From Lytechinus variegatus (lineage: Eukaryota > Echinodermata > Echinoidea > Temnopleuroida > Toxopneustidae): a DNA stretch of 64,000 nucleotides. Positions within the stretch are counted from its first letter, which is position 1. The number at the start of each line of letters is the position of its first letter. The notes beneath the pieces were generated by a model. It had not been told where the DNA came from. It made no database searches and saw only the letters and a list, made by a program, of their open reading frames with translations. Below, piece by piece: positions 23,201 to 34,100 of the stretch. Made by a program: the position numbers and the translations under genes. Location of the stretch: positions 16,043,292 through 16,107,291 of the forward strand of contig NC_054751.1 of assembly GCF_018143015.1 (NCBI RefSeq), read 5' to 3'.

Positions 23201-26200
23201 CATACAGGTGCATTCATGATAATTTTCATGATAATCATAATCTTTATAATCGTCTTCGATTTCACCATCATCATCACCATTAATGAAGTAAACTCCAGAT
23301 ATTTGTCCCGAGGGACCATGAGGTCCTCCAGAGATTACATGTAGACTTTAAAATTGATGCCACTGCCTTACCATGGTTCCGGTCGTATCGCCACTGCAGA
23401 CGACAAATGGTGATAATCATTGTGACTTTGTTAGAGGAGGCTCTCTTGAAGTACAGTGTTCCGCAAGATTCCGTCCTCGGGCCGATACTCTTCACTCTGT
23501 ACACTGCACCCCATGGGGATATTGCTCGTTTCATTTAATTTCTATGCGGATGATATGCAATTACATTTTACCTTCGATCCAAGAGTGAGAGATGATGATG
23601 CTGATGCTATATTCCGTCTAACTACCTACCAGGCAGAAATCCGGCAACGGATGATAATGAATTTTGTGAAGATGAATAATGACAAGACTAAATATTTAGT
23701 ATTTTCTTCACCACATAGGCGGAACAATATTGGCCCACACAACTTCAAGCTGCCAGCGTGTCTGTCCAAGGAGATATCTCCTTGGTCTGTCCCTCTTTCA
23801 AAGAATACTCGTAATCTGGACGTCTTCTTCGACCAGTGTATGATGATGGACAAGCATATTTCCAAGCGAGCTACTACCAGCCCCCGGGGGGGGGGCACTC
23901 AGTACATAATGCATAGTGGGTATGTGCCGCGGAGGGGACCCCCATTTTTACACTCAAATTTCCGTTCCAAGGCATAGCATTTTTGCCTTGTTGAGAAAAA
24001 GAACAAAGAAAGCCGCTCCAAGGCATAGCATTTTCTTCTTATCGAGAAAAAAGAAGAGAGAAATCCGCTCCAAAGCATCGCATATTTTTCGTTACGCCGC
24101 TCCGATCGCATTGAATGAGCTGCAATTTTGGTGAAAAGCGGCCGCAGAGCTCCACCGGCGGAGGCCGCGCTATCTGCATCATGCACGCATGACCGTTCCA
24201 TAGGGATGCATACGCACTCACACGCTGGCGATCCGTTCCAAGGACCCCCGTTTTCACAAACATTTGTCGTTCCGAAGCCCGTTCCGAGGATCCTCCTTTT
24301 TACAATAAACCCGCTCCAAGGCCCCCGTGTTTTGTCTCTCCCACGGCACACCCCACCACTTTTTTGGTCGAGTGCCCCCCCCCCCCGGGCTACCAGCTAC
24401 GAAATATATCGGCTATGAGATCGCTACTCACTCGTTCTGTAACAAAAAGCCTAATTCATTCCATAATCACATCCAGGATTGACTTCTGTAGCAGTCCGCT
24501 AGTTGATCTACTTTCTATAATGCTGAACAGACTTCAAGGCGTAGAATGCTGCTGCTCACCTGCTCACTGGTACAAAGAAATATGACCACATCACCCCTCT
24601 TCTCACGGAGTTTCACTGGCTACCTATAAAGTAAAGGATCGAATTCAAAATCCTTCTCTTGACTTTCAAGGCTTCCCAATGGTGCATGCTATGTTTTTAT
24701 GTTATGTTATGGTTTATATTATGTGACTTTCCTGATAAAACAACGCCTTCTACGTCGTGGCTTGCGCTCATCATGTACCCATCACACACCTAAAGGGATG
24801 TGGAGACCGTGTCATTTCATCTATTGCTCCACGCCTCTGGAACTCCCTCCCTTCTTCACTCCGTGAAATGAACAACAATGAACTTTTCAAATCGTCTCTC
24901 AAATCAAAACTCACTTTTTTAGCAGATGTCTAGTAATTACCTTGATTCGATGAGCCTGCGCCTGTGAATGTTTTAACAGAAATATAGCGCAATATAAATG
25001 ATGTGGATGATTATCATTATCACCATCATCATCATCACTTTGTCAGATAAAATACCCGACAGGTCCTTTTATGAAGTGTCACCCCCCCCCCCCTGTGATC
25101 ACAGTGATATCTACAGCTTATATAAAATGTCATTTTATTTTCACTCAGGCCAACGTCAATGTCATCACCGTTGACTGGCGGAGGGGTGCAAGTGGAATCC
25201 TTTACCCAAAACAACACCAGAACACACGGGTAGTTGGGCGGGTGATTGCCCAATTTGCTCGTTTCTTGAACCTCGAGACAGGGATGTACTACAAGGACGT
25301 CCATTTGGTGGGCCATAGCCTTGGAGCCCACACCGCTGGCTATGCTGGTGCATATCAGCCAGGTTTTGGCAGAATAACAGGTAAGGCATGATTCAAGGAA
25401 AGTCATTTACATGGCGGCGTTTCTTCTTTCTACGTAAAAAAGTAGCATGACTTTACTCACGACTGGAACATGTGCCTCGCCAGCTGCTTAGAGATATATC
25501 TTTTAGAATAGACGTGTAGAAATCGGGCGTTACTTCCGAACAAAACATTGAAACAGCGCCTGGTCCTTAAATAAGGCATCATGTCAAATATCCTTATATA
25601 ACCCACCTGTAAAGAGATGAAGACGAACGGACTATATATACCAGCTCCCTTGATGCCAGGCGATAGTTGTGGCCCATATGGTTTTCAGTTATGGCAGGGG
25701 GATCCGAGAAGACAGCTCACGTAATTCATGTACTCCCATATAAATTTGTTTGTTGGTGACGAAGTGGTAAAATTGGAAGGTTCGACAATATAACATTTCT
25801 TTATGAAAGAAAGAAGTAAGGTATTCGTGTCATTTGCTTGAACACGCATTAAGATGGGTAAAGCTATAAGTCATTCTGGAAGAAATTTCATTACATTTTG
25901 TTTAATCCTTAATGGGGGTAAACACGAATTCGTTGCATTTAAAGTTGAGGGTAGGATTTAATTGATGCCATAATAACCTTATTTGCCAAATGATGATGAC
26001 AGGGGAGGGGTAAAATAAGAAACTGTTTCTTTCTCTATCTTTCCAATCACAGTTTCTCCCTTTTTTTTTTTTTTGTCTAGGTTCCGATCCAGCAGGACCA
26101 TGGTTTCGTGAGGACGAACCGGAATGTCGTCTTGATCCCAGTGACGCCCTCTTCGTTGATGTTATTCATGGCGACGGCAATGACAACATCGGTCTCGGGA

Positions 26201-27123
26201 CATCACTTCCGGTGAGCAAATAAACCTTTGCACCGCGATGCAGAACGGATATCAAGAACACAGTAAATGTATTGAAAAGGCTCGTCAAATGACAAAGATC
26301 AGATGGGACGTCTTTGTCGAAAATGGTTCACCGGAACAGCAGTTTCGTCCTAAGCTTCCGAGCGGACCAAAAAAATGCAAGCATGTCATTTGTCTAGATT
26401 CCAGGCCGAAACTGGTGTTTTGATTCACCATAATTTTCAACAAGGTCTTCTTGATTGCTCTTTGTCATGAAGGGCATTTGACAATATATTTTTTATGAAT
26501 TTGTTCTGCACCGCGGTGCGAAAGCCTTAGGTGGAAAAGGATATACCTACAAATGTAGTTGTAAGACCAATTCTTAAGGGCCTTTATTTCATACCCGGTA
26601 CTTAGATGAAGGCCTCTCCAGCACAAATTTGGATCAAGAAGTAGAGCACTCCTTGTACGATGTCAGTTAAGGAAATTTGACTAGATAACATTGATTCCAT
26701 CTTCAAAGTGAGTATGCCATTGTTGCCGCAGGTGTCCCAAACTGTTTATAGATGAAACCAAATGCTACTTTTGTTTCTTCAATTTACTGTTACAAAATGC
26801 AGATGGGCCATCAAGATTTCTACCCCAACGGTGGCCGTCACCAACCTGCCTGCGATTACGGTAGCGACATTGCTGGGTGCAGCCACGCCTACTCATCCCG
26901 CTACTTTGCCGAAAGCCTCCGATCGACCACCTGCAAGTTCAAGGCATACCCGTGCAGAGGCTGGGCGGAATATATGGCTGGGAGATGCCGGAGTTGCGGA
27001 ACGCAAAATGAAGGTTGCTCGGAAATGGGTTACCATGCGATAGACCATCGGGAGCTAGAAGGACTTTTCTTTCTTGATACTAACCCTGAATCCCCTTACT
27101 GTATCCCCGACCCATGGGACTAA
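20256..27123 (+). CDS. Secreted pancreatic-lipase-family protein A (five exons)
   Basis: Exons 20256-20316, 22544-22827, 25149-25380, 26081-26211 and 26803-27123 join in frame (phases 1,0,1,0) with GT-AG borders, giving 342 residues. A signal peptide starts [18 protein letters not shown]. The mature start ([15 protein letters not shown]) and [12 protein letters not shown] match the N-terminal fold of pancreatic lipases. FSIHGW is the oxyanion-hole strand. VDWRRGA leads to GHSLGAH with nucleophile S172; D195 lies in GSDPAGPWF and H264 in GCSHAY, so the triad is complete. The lid loop between C253 and C262 has only eight residues, against about 23 in human PNLIP, and the PLAT domain is missing: the protein ends after [12 protein letters not shown]. 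Short lid plus no PLAT resembles phospholipase A1 members of the family, so substrate could be phospholipid or triglyceride. It is paired with lipase B downstream. Intron 2 carries a LINE and a MITE. Confidence 0.88.
20368..20680 (+). repeat. tRNA-derived SINE (in intron 1 of lipase A)
   Basis: A tRNA-like head has box A (GTGGTGAAGTGGTA) and box B (GTGTTCGAATCTC), followed by CATCCTTTTACAAGGCGTC and an A/T-rich body. The head has no proper acceptor pairing, so this is a SINE rather than a tRNA gene. The 3' limit is approximate. Confidence 0.6.
21885..21988. repeat. (GAAA)n/(GATA)n microsatellite
   Basis: A tract of GAAA repeats passes into GATA repeats over about 100 bp in intron 1 of lipase A. 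Frames on the opposite strand (Ile/Tyr/Ser) are artefacts of it. Confidence 0.9.
23315..25020 (+). mobile_element. CR1-group LINE fragment, 5'-truncated, split by a MITE
   Basis: Plus-strand translation shows reverse-transcriptase segments: [10 protein letters not shown], then [15 protein letters not shown] and [10 protein letters not shown] (the YADD catalytic box). After the 508-bp insertion at 23882 come [50 protein letters not shown], and a C-terminal [13 protein letters not shown]. This order matches the reverse transcriptase and C-terminal region of CR1-like LINEs. The frame is broken by several stops and shifts, so it is dead. The 3' end reads GCGCAATATAAATG next to a (CAT)n tract. It lies in sense orientation in intron 2 of lipase A. 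Confidence 0.85.
23882..24389. mobile_element. Poly-G-ended MITE with 8-bp target duplication inserted in the LINE
   Basis: CTACCAGC occurs on both sides (23874-23881 and 24390-24397). Ends are CCCCGGGGGGGGGGCACTC at the left and its complement GAGTGCCCCCCCCC..GGG at the right, continuing inward to GTGGGTATGTGCCG against CGGCACACCCCACCAC. Interior repeats read CCGCTCCAAGGCATAGCAT. It splits the LINE coding region, so it is younger than the LINE. It resembles the 7593-8149 element in end structure. Confidence 0.88.
26227..26523. mobile_element. MITE with TTTGCACCGCGATGCAGAAC ends (intron 4 of lipase A)
   Basis: The left end TTTGCACCGCGATGCAGAAC is mirrored by GTTCTGCACCGCGGTGCGAAA at the right. 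The interior (TCAAGAACACAGTAAATGTA, GGACGTCTTTGTCGAAAATGG) has a diverged relative at about 32735-32945 in intron 1 of lipase B, which shows it is a dispersed family. Confidence 0.65.
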
Positions 27124-27276
27124 TGGCTAGTATGCATGGTTATTAGACTCGCTTGAAAGGTATCGAACTTTAGACTATGCATGGATTATACCAGTTCTAG
27201 TAAGGATCCAGGAACGTACTAGTCAATGGTCAAATAGAAATATGTACAGTTATGTTTTATGAAACACACTTTTGTA

Positions 27277-27282
27277 AATAAA
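27277..27282 (+). terminator. AATAAA polyadenylation signal of lipase A
   Basis: A canonical AATAAA lies 154 nt after the lipase A stop codon at 27121-27123. Confidence 0.6.
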
Positions 27283-27461
27283 ATTTCAAAGACTTTATAC
27301 AATTTAAACAATATATAGGCCTATACGATACCGGTATTGTACAGTAGGGGCTGCAACTTTCTAATCATATTGATAACTTTATAACCTTTCTACAATATTG
27401 GCGACGTGAACAAAATGTCAATGGATTGGACTGAATTTAGATTATATATGTTATACATCTA

Positions 27462-27745
27462 CGTGGAGCGTTGTGGCCAAGTGGAGTAGTCTTCGGACTT
27501 TGAAACAGAGGGTCGTGGGTTCGAATCCCAGCCATGGCGTAGAAATTTATCCACATTGTGCTGCACTCGATCAAGGTGAGGTAAATGAGTACCTGGCATG
27601 ATTTTATTCCTTAAATTGCCTCCGCACTATAAAAGGATGAGGGGCTAAATCCAGGGTAATGATATCCAATTAAGCGCATAGGGACGCATTTGGCAGTGAT
27701 ATGTGCTATATATGCATGTTGGTATTATTATCGTTATTATCGTTA
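27462..27745 (+). repeat. tRNA-derived SINE
   Basis: The tRNA-like head has GTTGTGGCCAAGTGGAGTAG (box A) and GTGGGTTCGAATCCCAG (box B). The body follows with CTGCACTCGATCAAGGTGAG and GGTAAATGAGTACCTGGCA, and the tail TGTGCTATATATGCATG then (TTA)n. The head plus conserved body plus simple-repeat tail is the usual SINE layout. It lies just downstream of lipase A. Confidence 0.75.
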
Positions 27746-28004
27746 TTATTACTATTATTATCTAGGAAATAAATAGACAGTATTATACAATTATCTCTAA
27801 GAAAAAAATATTGCTTGTATCTTACTGTACATGACTGTGTATAATTATGAACGCAGAGCAATCGGGAATTTTTAATGATGTAAGTGCGAGAATTTTGATA
27901 TATTTCAAGTATGAATATCATTACAAAGCCTTAATCATTAATTGTTATTATCTTGTAGAAAAGTCCATTGGAGGAAGAACAGAGATAATATACATGAAGA
28001 TAAT

Positions 28005-28215
28005 GATTATGATTGAGAAGATGATGATGAAGATAATGATGAGGATGATGGTGATGATGATGATTATGATGATGATGATGGTGGTGGTGGTTGTGGTGTT
28101 GGTGGTGGTTGTGATGATAGACGTGGTGGTGGTGGTGGTGATTTTGGTGATTGATGATGGCAGTGTGGTCAGGATGATGATAACGATGGTGCTGGAAGTG
28201 GTGGTGACCCCGATG
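28005..28215. repeat. (ATG)n/(GGT)n trinucleotide microsatellite
   Basis: About 210 bp of GATGAT passes to GGTGGT and back. The long open frame over it (poly-Met/Val) is low complexity and not a gene. Confidence 0.9.
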
Positions 28216-28307
28216 AAGGAAATATAATTGGTGAGGTCGAAAATCTGTTTATCTGACAGTCAACTGGTCAATAGGATCGGGTTCGCCACTAACCTATCTA
28301 TACATGT

Positions 28308-28372
28308 ATGGTCTAGTGGTTAAGACACCATCGTTCTAAGCTTGGGCCGGGTTCGATTCCCGGCAGACACAT
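28308..28372 (+). repeat. tRNA-like fragment (SINE head or tRNA pseudogene)
   Basis: Box A TGGTCTAGTGGTTAAGA and a strong T-arm CCGGGTTCGATTCCCGG are present. The 3' acceptor strand CAGACAC has no partner on the 5' side and the anticodon stem pairs poorly, so it is not a working tRNA. Confidence 0.6.
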
Positions 28373-29820
28373 TTCGTTCGTCGGCCTTACCAAATTTTCA
28401 AAACGGTGGATTTGAACTACGCCTACCATTCTTCTCTCTCTCTGAAACACCCTCGAACACCCCGAAGCACCTTGTACAACATATGTTTTTATTCTGTGAA
28501 ACAGATTCTTCCTACATCCAATTATTCATGTCTTACAGATGACGTATGTATGCAAAGATTTCAAGGAATGTACACAATAGCAGATCTGTCATTTCCATTC
28601 GAGTTGGCTAGAATGGGGGTATTATCATTCCTAGTCCCTAAAACATAATAGTTGTTCATATTTCATAGTTGAAGACAAATTGTGACTCTTAGCATGCTTA
28701 GTGCATGCATCAATACAATTGAAAAATACATATATGTATACATGTATATGAATACATAATTGGTAAAATCGTTAAAGATAGGTATACTTTTATCATTCTT
28801 AGCAACTTACTAAAGTTGGTTTGCTTATCTCAGTTTTGGCAGGCGGAGTCTTCAAATTTACTCGTCCAAATCCATTGTAAATGATCTTTCAAGCTTGTCC
28901 AGGGCACATGAGCACTCTGTACATGATGTATGGATATCGTTACCGGGCAAAACCTAATATTGAGGAGACAAATATGAAAAATGAAATTGTAAATTTCCCA
29001 CATGACGAATAACCTGCAAATTCAACGTTGTAGAATAAGACCATATGTTATATCTACATGATTGATTAATTTCGAATATTAAAATTTTCTCCAAGATTGT
29101 TTTCAATCCGTATGGACTTTTCAGGTAAAATATTGGACCATATGTTATATACACATTTATTAATTTCAAATATTACACTTGTTAGTTCAAGACTGGCTTC
29201 AATCAACCCCCTGGAAATCAGGTTGACAAGCCAAAAATAATTGGTGCATTGCTCCCAAACGACAGAAATTTAAAGAAATAACCCAGCACAGCATCCCCGA
29301 GACTTAAAAATCGTTTCCAGGGACCTGTACGCTGCCGCCACTCCCGTCAGAAAGGCGGTGCCTGTATATAGCCTCTTCTTTAATGCCCTTGCACAAGCCA
29401 GGAAATTTTTTTTTATTTTTTTTTTCAATTTCTTTGATTTGTGATCCTATACCTTCAGAGTCGTTTGTAAGTATGACTCTTTGGTTATTGTATTTAGTTA
29501 TTGTGACATACTGGTAATGTTTGAAATATGCTAATTTAATAATTATGCAAATGAAATTTGTATGCAAATAATCTATAAACTTTCCAAAGCGATGTCCAAT
29601 AGTGTAATACCGGTATTTTAAACGATTCTAATAAGCTTTTAAGAATTCACAATAGGAGAAAAAGGATATGTATTGGGGGGGGGGCAATTTCGGATTTATG
29701 CAATTTAGACGTGTTTCTTTTGTTTTATTTGAATATTTTATGGCTTTTAATATGGCTGCTGTGGATCTGAGAGAAATGCATTACATTGCAAAAAAAAACC
29801 GAAACGAAGCAATTTCTTTC
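28373..29820. other. Gene-free spacer between the two lipases
   Basis: No supported gene or RNA. Some self-similar A/T-rich phrases recur (ACCATATGTTATATCTACA at 29041 and ACCATATGTTATATACACA at 29140). A poly-G run is at 29678. Confidence 0.4.
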
Positions 29821-30059
29821 TACACTCAAAAAAATACTGGGTAAAACTGCTCCATGTGGGTAATTATGTGTCCAACAAAAATATGGGGCATTTTTATTTA
29901 TCCAGTGTGATGAGAATTTGCCCATTCTAAAGTAATTGCTGCTTGAACCTTAGTGGACAATATGCTTCCCACATTGGGTAAAATATTGCCCCAAATTGGT
30001 TGGACACATTATTACTCTCGTGGTGGTAAAAATTTTACCAATTATTTTCTTACAGTGTA
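29821..30059. mobile_element. MITE with TACACT..AGTGTA ends, copy 1
   Basis: About 239 bp starting TACACTCAAAAAAATACTGG and ending TTACAGTGTA. The interior shows GTAATTATGTGTCCAAC against GGTTGGACACATTATTAC, so it is largely palindromic. The second copy at 38633-38892 shares ends and most of the interior. TA may be the target site. Confidence 0.75.
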
Positions 30060-30484
30060 TCTGAACTCAAAATTTAAAAAATGTGTGTTAAAATCAGAAA
30101 ACAAAAAAGGCGCATTGGGTATTTGGCGGCCAATTTGAAAAACATGCTAATTAATATACAAATGACCTTCTCATATATATATCCAAACTGTAAAATTTAT
30201 CAAACGATATCCCATAGATATACATTATATATATCCGATCGCGGAACTATAAACATGAGTCTAGTAAGCTATTGATCACTCGAGAATGTGTGAAAAAAAA
30301 AAAGTATTTTGGCGGCATTCTTGAATTTATGCAAATTAGACGACTTTCCCTTATTTTGATTTTTGAGGACTGCGTGGACCTAAAGAAATTAATTGTAGTG
30401 GAATAAATTCTGTTGCAATTTATTACAAGTGAAAAGCTATTACGGGATAATTTGCAAAATAGCAGGGTTAACCGAGCTTTTGGT

Positions 30485-30728
30485 ACACTGCAAAAACTCC
30501 GGTGTTGATTTAACACCAGCCCGGAATCTATATATGTCCACACCAGAGAAGTCTTAAACAACACCAGTTTCGTTTTGGTCTAACACCAGAAAGATGTTTC
30601 TACAACACCAATTAGTATTTAAACAGCATCGGTTTGATTCCAAACTGGTGTTGCTTCAATACTTCTCTGTTGTGGACATAACTAGATTCCGGGCTGGTGT
30701 TAAATCAACACCGCAGTTTTTTCCATGA
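30485..30728. mobile_element. MITE with long inverted repeats (GGTGTTGATTTAACACC)
   Basis: The left arm CTCCGGTGTTGATTTAACAC, CAGCCCGGAATCTA, TGTCCACACCAGAGAAGT is mirrored at the right (ACTTCTCTGTTGTGGACATA, TAGATTCCGGGCTGGTGTTA). The arms are about 65 bp in a 244-bp element; no coding capacity. Confidence 0.8.
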
Positions 30729-31117
30729 CCACTTTCCATTGTACTAACTCAGCCATGTGTGAATTATGAACGTTGATATGGGCTTCAAATGAAAGAGGGG
30801 AAGCATATCGTTTCTCATGAAGCAAAACTAGGATTATGATGGTAAAATTTTACACTGAGTTAAGATTCCCTTTTTCCAAGACGCACTGTATATAGAGTTC
30901 AGAATACTTGTACGTCTCACTGTGTATCAAATAATGCAAAAAGCATGCAAGCAACAGTCAAATCCTTATCTCATTAATACACCTGTGTCTATCGAATAAT
31001 TCACATACCATCATTGGTCCTTGAAGTGGCTGTTTAAATTTTATCTTATTTTAATCCATTTACAGAATACACAATGGGATACTAGCATATACACATCTTT
31101 ATAGCTGAGAAGTAGGA

Positions 31118-31123
31118 TATAAG
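31118..31123 (+). promoter_or_regulatory. Possible TATA box of lipase B
   Basis: TATAAG lies 43 nt before the lipase B ATG at 31161; a start site about 30 nt downstream would leave a very short leader. Position is the only support. Confidence 0.25.
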
Positions 31124-31160
31124 CATCTAAAGACCAAAGCATTCGAGTTGATATCTGGTT

Positions 31161-34100
31161 ATGGAGTCCCTTTTTGCCGCCATCCTGTTTTTGGTTACTA
31201 CTGCGTCATTACAAGGTAACTAAATTAAATATGTCTCTTATTGTGGCCCTGTCGTTTGGCTGGTTATTATTCGCTATCTGCCTGGTTTTAAAATTTCTAA
31301 TAGACATTATATCCGTCTTCAATATTGGAAACGATCACATGTACGTGATTGGTTGATTGTCAGTTTTGAAACAGGAGAAGGAAACAAGGAAAAAAGAATG
31401 GGGAAATAGGAAAGATAAATAAAACAAAGGGAGAAAGGGGAAAACAGAGAGAAGAGGGAGAGAGGGAGAGGAAAAAAATATAAAAAAGGAGAAGAAGCGC
31501 CAATTTGATATTGTCCTGGGGGCGACAAATGTATGTTTCACATGAGGACGCCAAATTCATGTTAACTGAGCGCGCCAGATCGACCTTAAAGGGATGGTCC
31601 AGGCTGAAAGTATCTATAACTTAATAAATAGAGTAGAATTCACTGAGCAAAATGCCGAAAATTTCATCAAAATCAGATAACAAATAACAAAGTTATTGAA
31701 TTTTAAATTTTAGCAATATTTTGTGAAATCAGTCGTCAGGAATATTCATTAGGTGGGCTTATGATCATGATGTCACATCTCCACTTGTTCTTTTGTACTT
31801 TATTATATGAAATTAGGTTTATTCAAATTTTTTCCTCCAAGAACTAGAAAAATTGGATTGACAACTGATTTAGTGCATTAGATATTTATTTCTGCAACTT
31901 CTTTCATTATAAGGGAGACATATTATTCACACAAGTATGCAATAATGAAAAAAAATATGATTTTATGTAATAACATGAGAAACGGAAAGTGGAGATGTGA
32001 CATCATCAGCCCACCTAATGAATATTCATGACTATTTTCACAAAATATTGCTAAATTTTAAACTTCGGTAACTTTATTATTTGTTGTCCAATTTTAAAGA
32101 AATTTTTCGGCAATTTGCTCAGTGAACTCTACTCTATGTAGATACACATATTTTCAGCCCGGACCATCCCTTTAACTTTAGAGGGGGTGCCAAATTCATG
32201 TTCGACTGGGAGCGTCCAATATTAACCTGTAATTAGGGGAGTCAAACTGATATCAAACTCGGGGGGGGGGGGTGCCAAAGTAATGTTTGACTGGGGGGCC
32301 AAATTGATGCTCGACCGAGGAGGGCGCCGAATTGATGTTCGACATGTGGGGCGCCAATTTGATGTTTGACTTGGGGAGCCTTCAAGTTTAATATTATATA
32401 ATTATTACATTATTACACTTCTCAAATCTAACTGCAGAGCGCCTTGCATGGATGGTTATCTGCAGCTGCATGGCGCATCGCTGACAACTCTGTTTACGAT
32501 TATGAGGGAGGGCGCTGTTAGAGTATGACGTCATATGCATAATGTTTAGGGACTACAGGGCGGGAATGTTCCCGAAAACGCTATGCACTGCAATATGTAA
32601 CAAAATTAATAAAGCAAATTGATTCTCCTTCCACGCATGCGATACTGATGGATACTCCTCTTCGTCTTCTGCATTTTCATAGCGTTGTTCAGACAAACAG
32701 CGTTGACTCTGTTGGGTTTCACTTCGCGACGTAAGGATAAATCAAGAACAGATTAAATGTATTAAAAGTGCCCGTCGAATGTCAAAGAACAGCTGGGAGG
32801 TCTTTGCCCAAAATTGGCGAAACGGAACAGCAAATTCTTCCTAAGATTCAGAGCTGACGATGAATTGCAAATATGTCCTTCCTCCTGAGTCAAGGACTAA
32901 ACTGTTCTTTTGATTCGCCAATTTACAACAGGCTTCCCGGTTATCTGAAGTGCATTGTGCAATAGATTTACTGTGTTATTGAATGGGGTTCTTGAACCAT
33001 CCGTACGTCGCGGGGCGACAATTGTTGAGGTCTTGCGTGCGGGAATATTTGCAAAATACATGAATGTGCATGCTCAACTGAAATCTATTGTAGTATTCAC
33101 CGTTCTCGGGAACAATTCGTCCTGTAACGTGAAGTACCTGTTATTAGATTTCTGAAATTTAAGTCAGTTGGTTAACTCCGTCTATCGAGGTCTTAATGTA
33201 TATTTGATTTAACCAACAGGAGGTGCAAACTAAAAGCCGAATTCGACGTATGTACTCATTTCTCGGAATGTATTGTTTTTGTAATAATAATAATAATGAT
33301 ATAGGATATTTATATTGCGCACATATCCACCTTGTTAGGTGCTCAAGGCGCTCCTATATTACCCGGCTATAATAAGCTATGCGTTCATAGCACACAGCTT
33401 CTTAAGGAATACAGTACAGTATAGCAATACCTCATGAAATTACTTAATGAGTAAAATAAACTTTACCAATATAAATCAATTTCACTATAGATTAAGCGTT
33501 TTACTCTGTGATGCTCCATCTATCGTAGTTGTCAAAAATACCGACGGAACCGACTCTGGTATGAATTAACGTAATAGCTTCTGTCGGTCTGGAGTCGGTT
33601 ACGGCGATGTGACTGTGGCACGAAGATGGAACGAAGATAATTCATTTTTAGTTTGAACTTACACTTTCCAGTAGTACACGAGAAAATTATTCTTTAGAAT
33701 TATTAAAATGTCCTCTCCCTTTAACGCAGTCAACTCCGAAGAAGTATGCTTTGAAGATGTCGGATGCTTCACCGATGATGGTTGTCATGGATTCGGCTTC
33801 CCGCCCCGTTCGCCGGAACTTATCAAGACCCGATTTTTCCTCTATACGAGGAAAAATAAAGTGGAGCCTCATGAGATTAAACGAGGTGACATTGTAGGTC
33901 TGCGGGCTTCAAACTTCGATGCGAGAAGAAAGACGAAGATATCTGTGCATGGGTACACCGCGAACGCCTTCAGGGTTCTCGAACAGGATCAGAAGGATGC
34001 CCTTCTTGAAACAGTGAGTAATTCCTTACTTCGGTTTTTTAGCTGAATATAACCCTCTCTCTGTCTCTTTTGTCTTTTGTCTGGCAATGGCTGCGTCAAG

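Noticed and set aside
23456-23977. 173-codon host gene
   Set aside because: It is reverse-transcriptase sequence of the CR1-group LINE running into the inserted MITE.
22828-25148. A missing microexon between lipase A exons 2 and 3
   Set aside because: Aligning by memory to human PNLIP gives the same residue count from the oxyanion HG to VDW, so nothing is missing; lipase B agrees.
27847-28227. 126-codon open frame rich in Met/Val
   Set aside because: Mostly (ATG)n/(GGT)n microsatellite.
28308-28372. Functional tRNA gene
   Set aside because: Acceptor strands do not pair and the anticodon stem is poor; only the box A and T arm are good.
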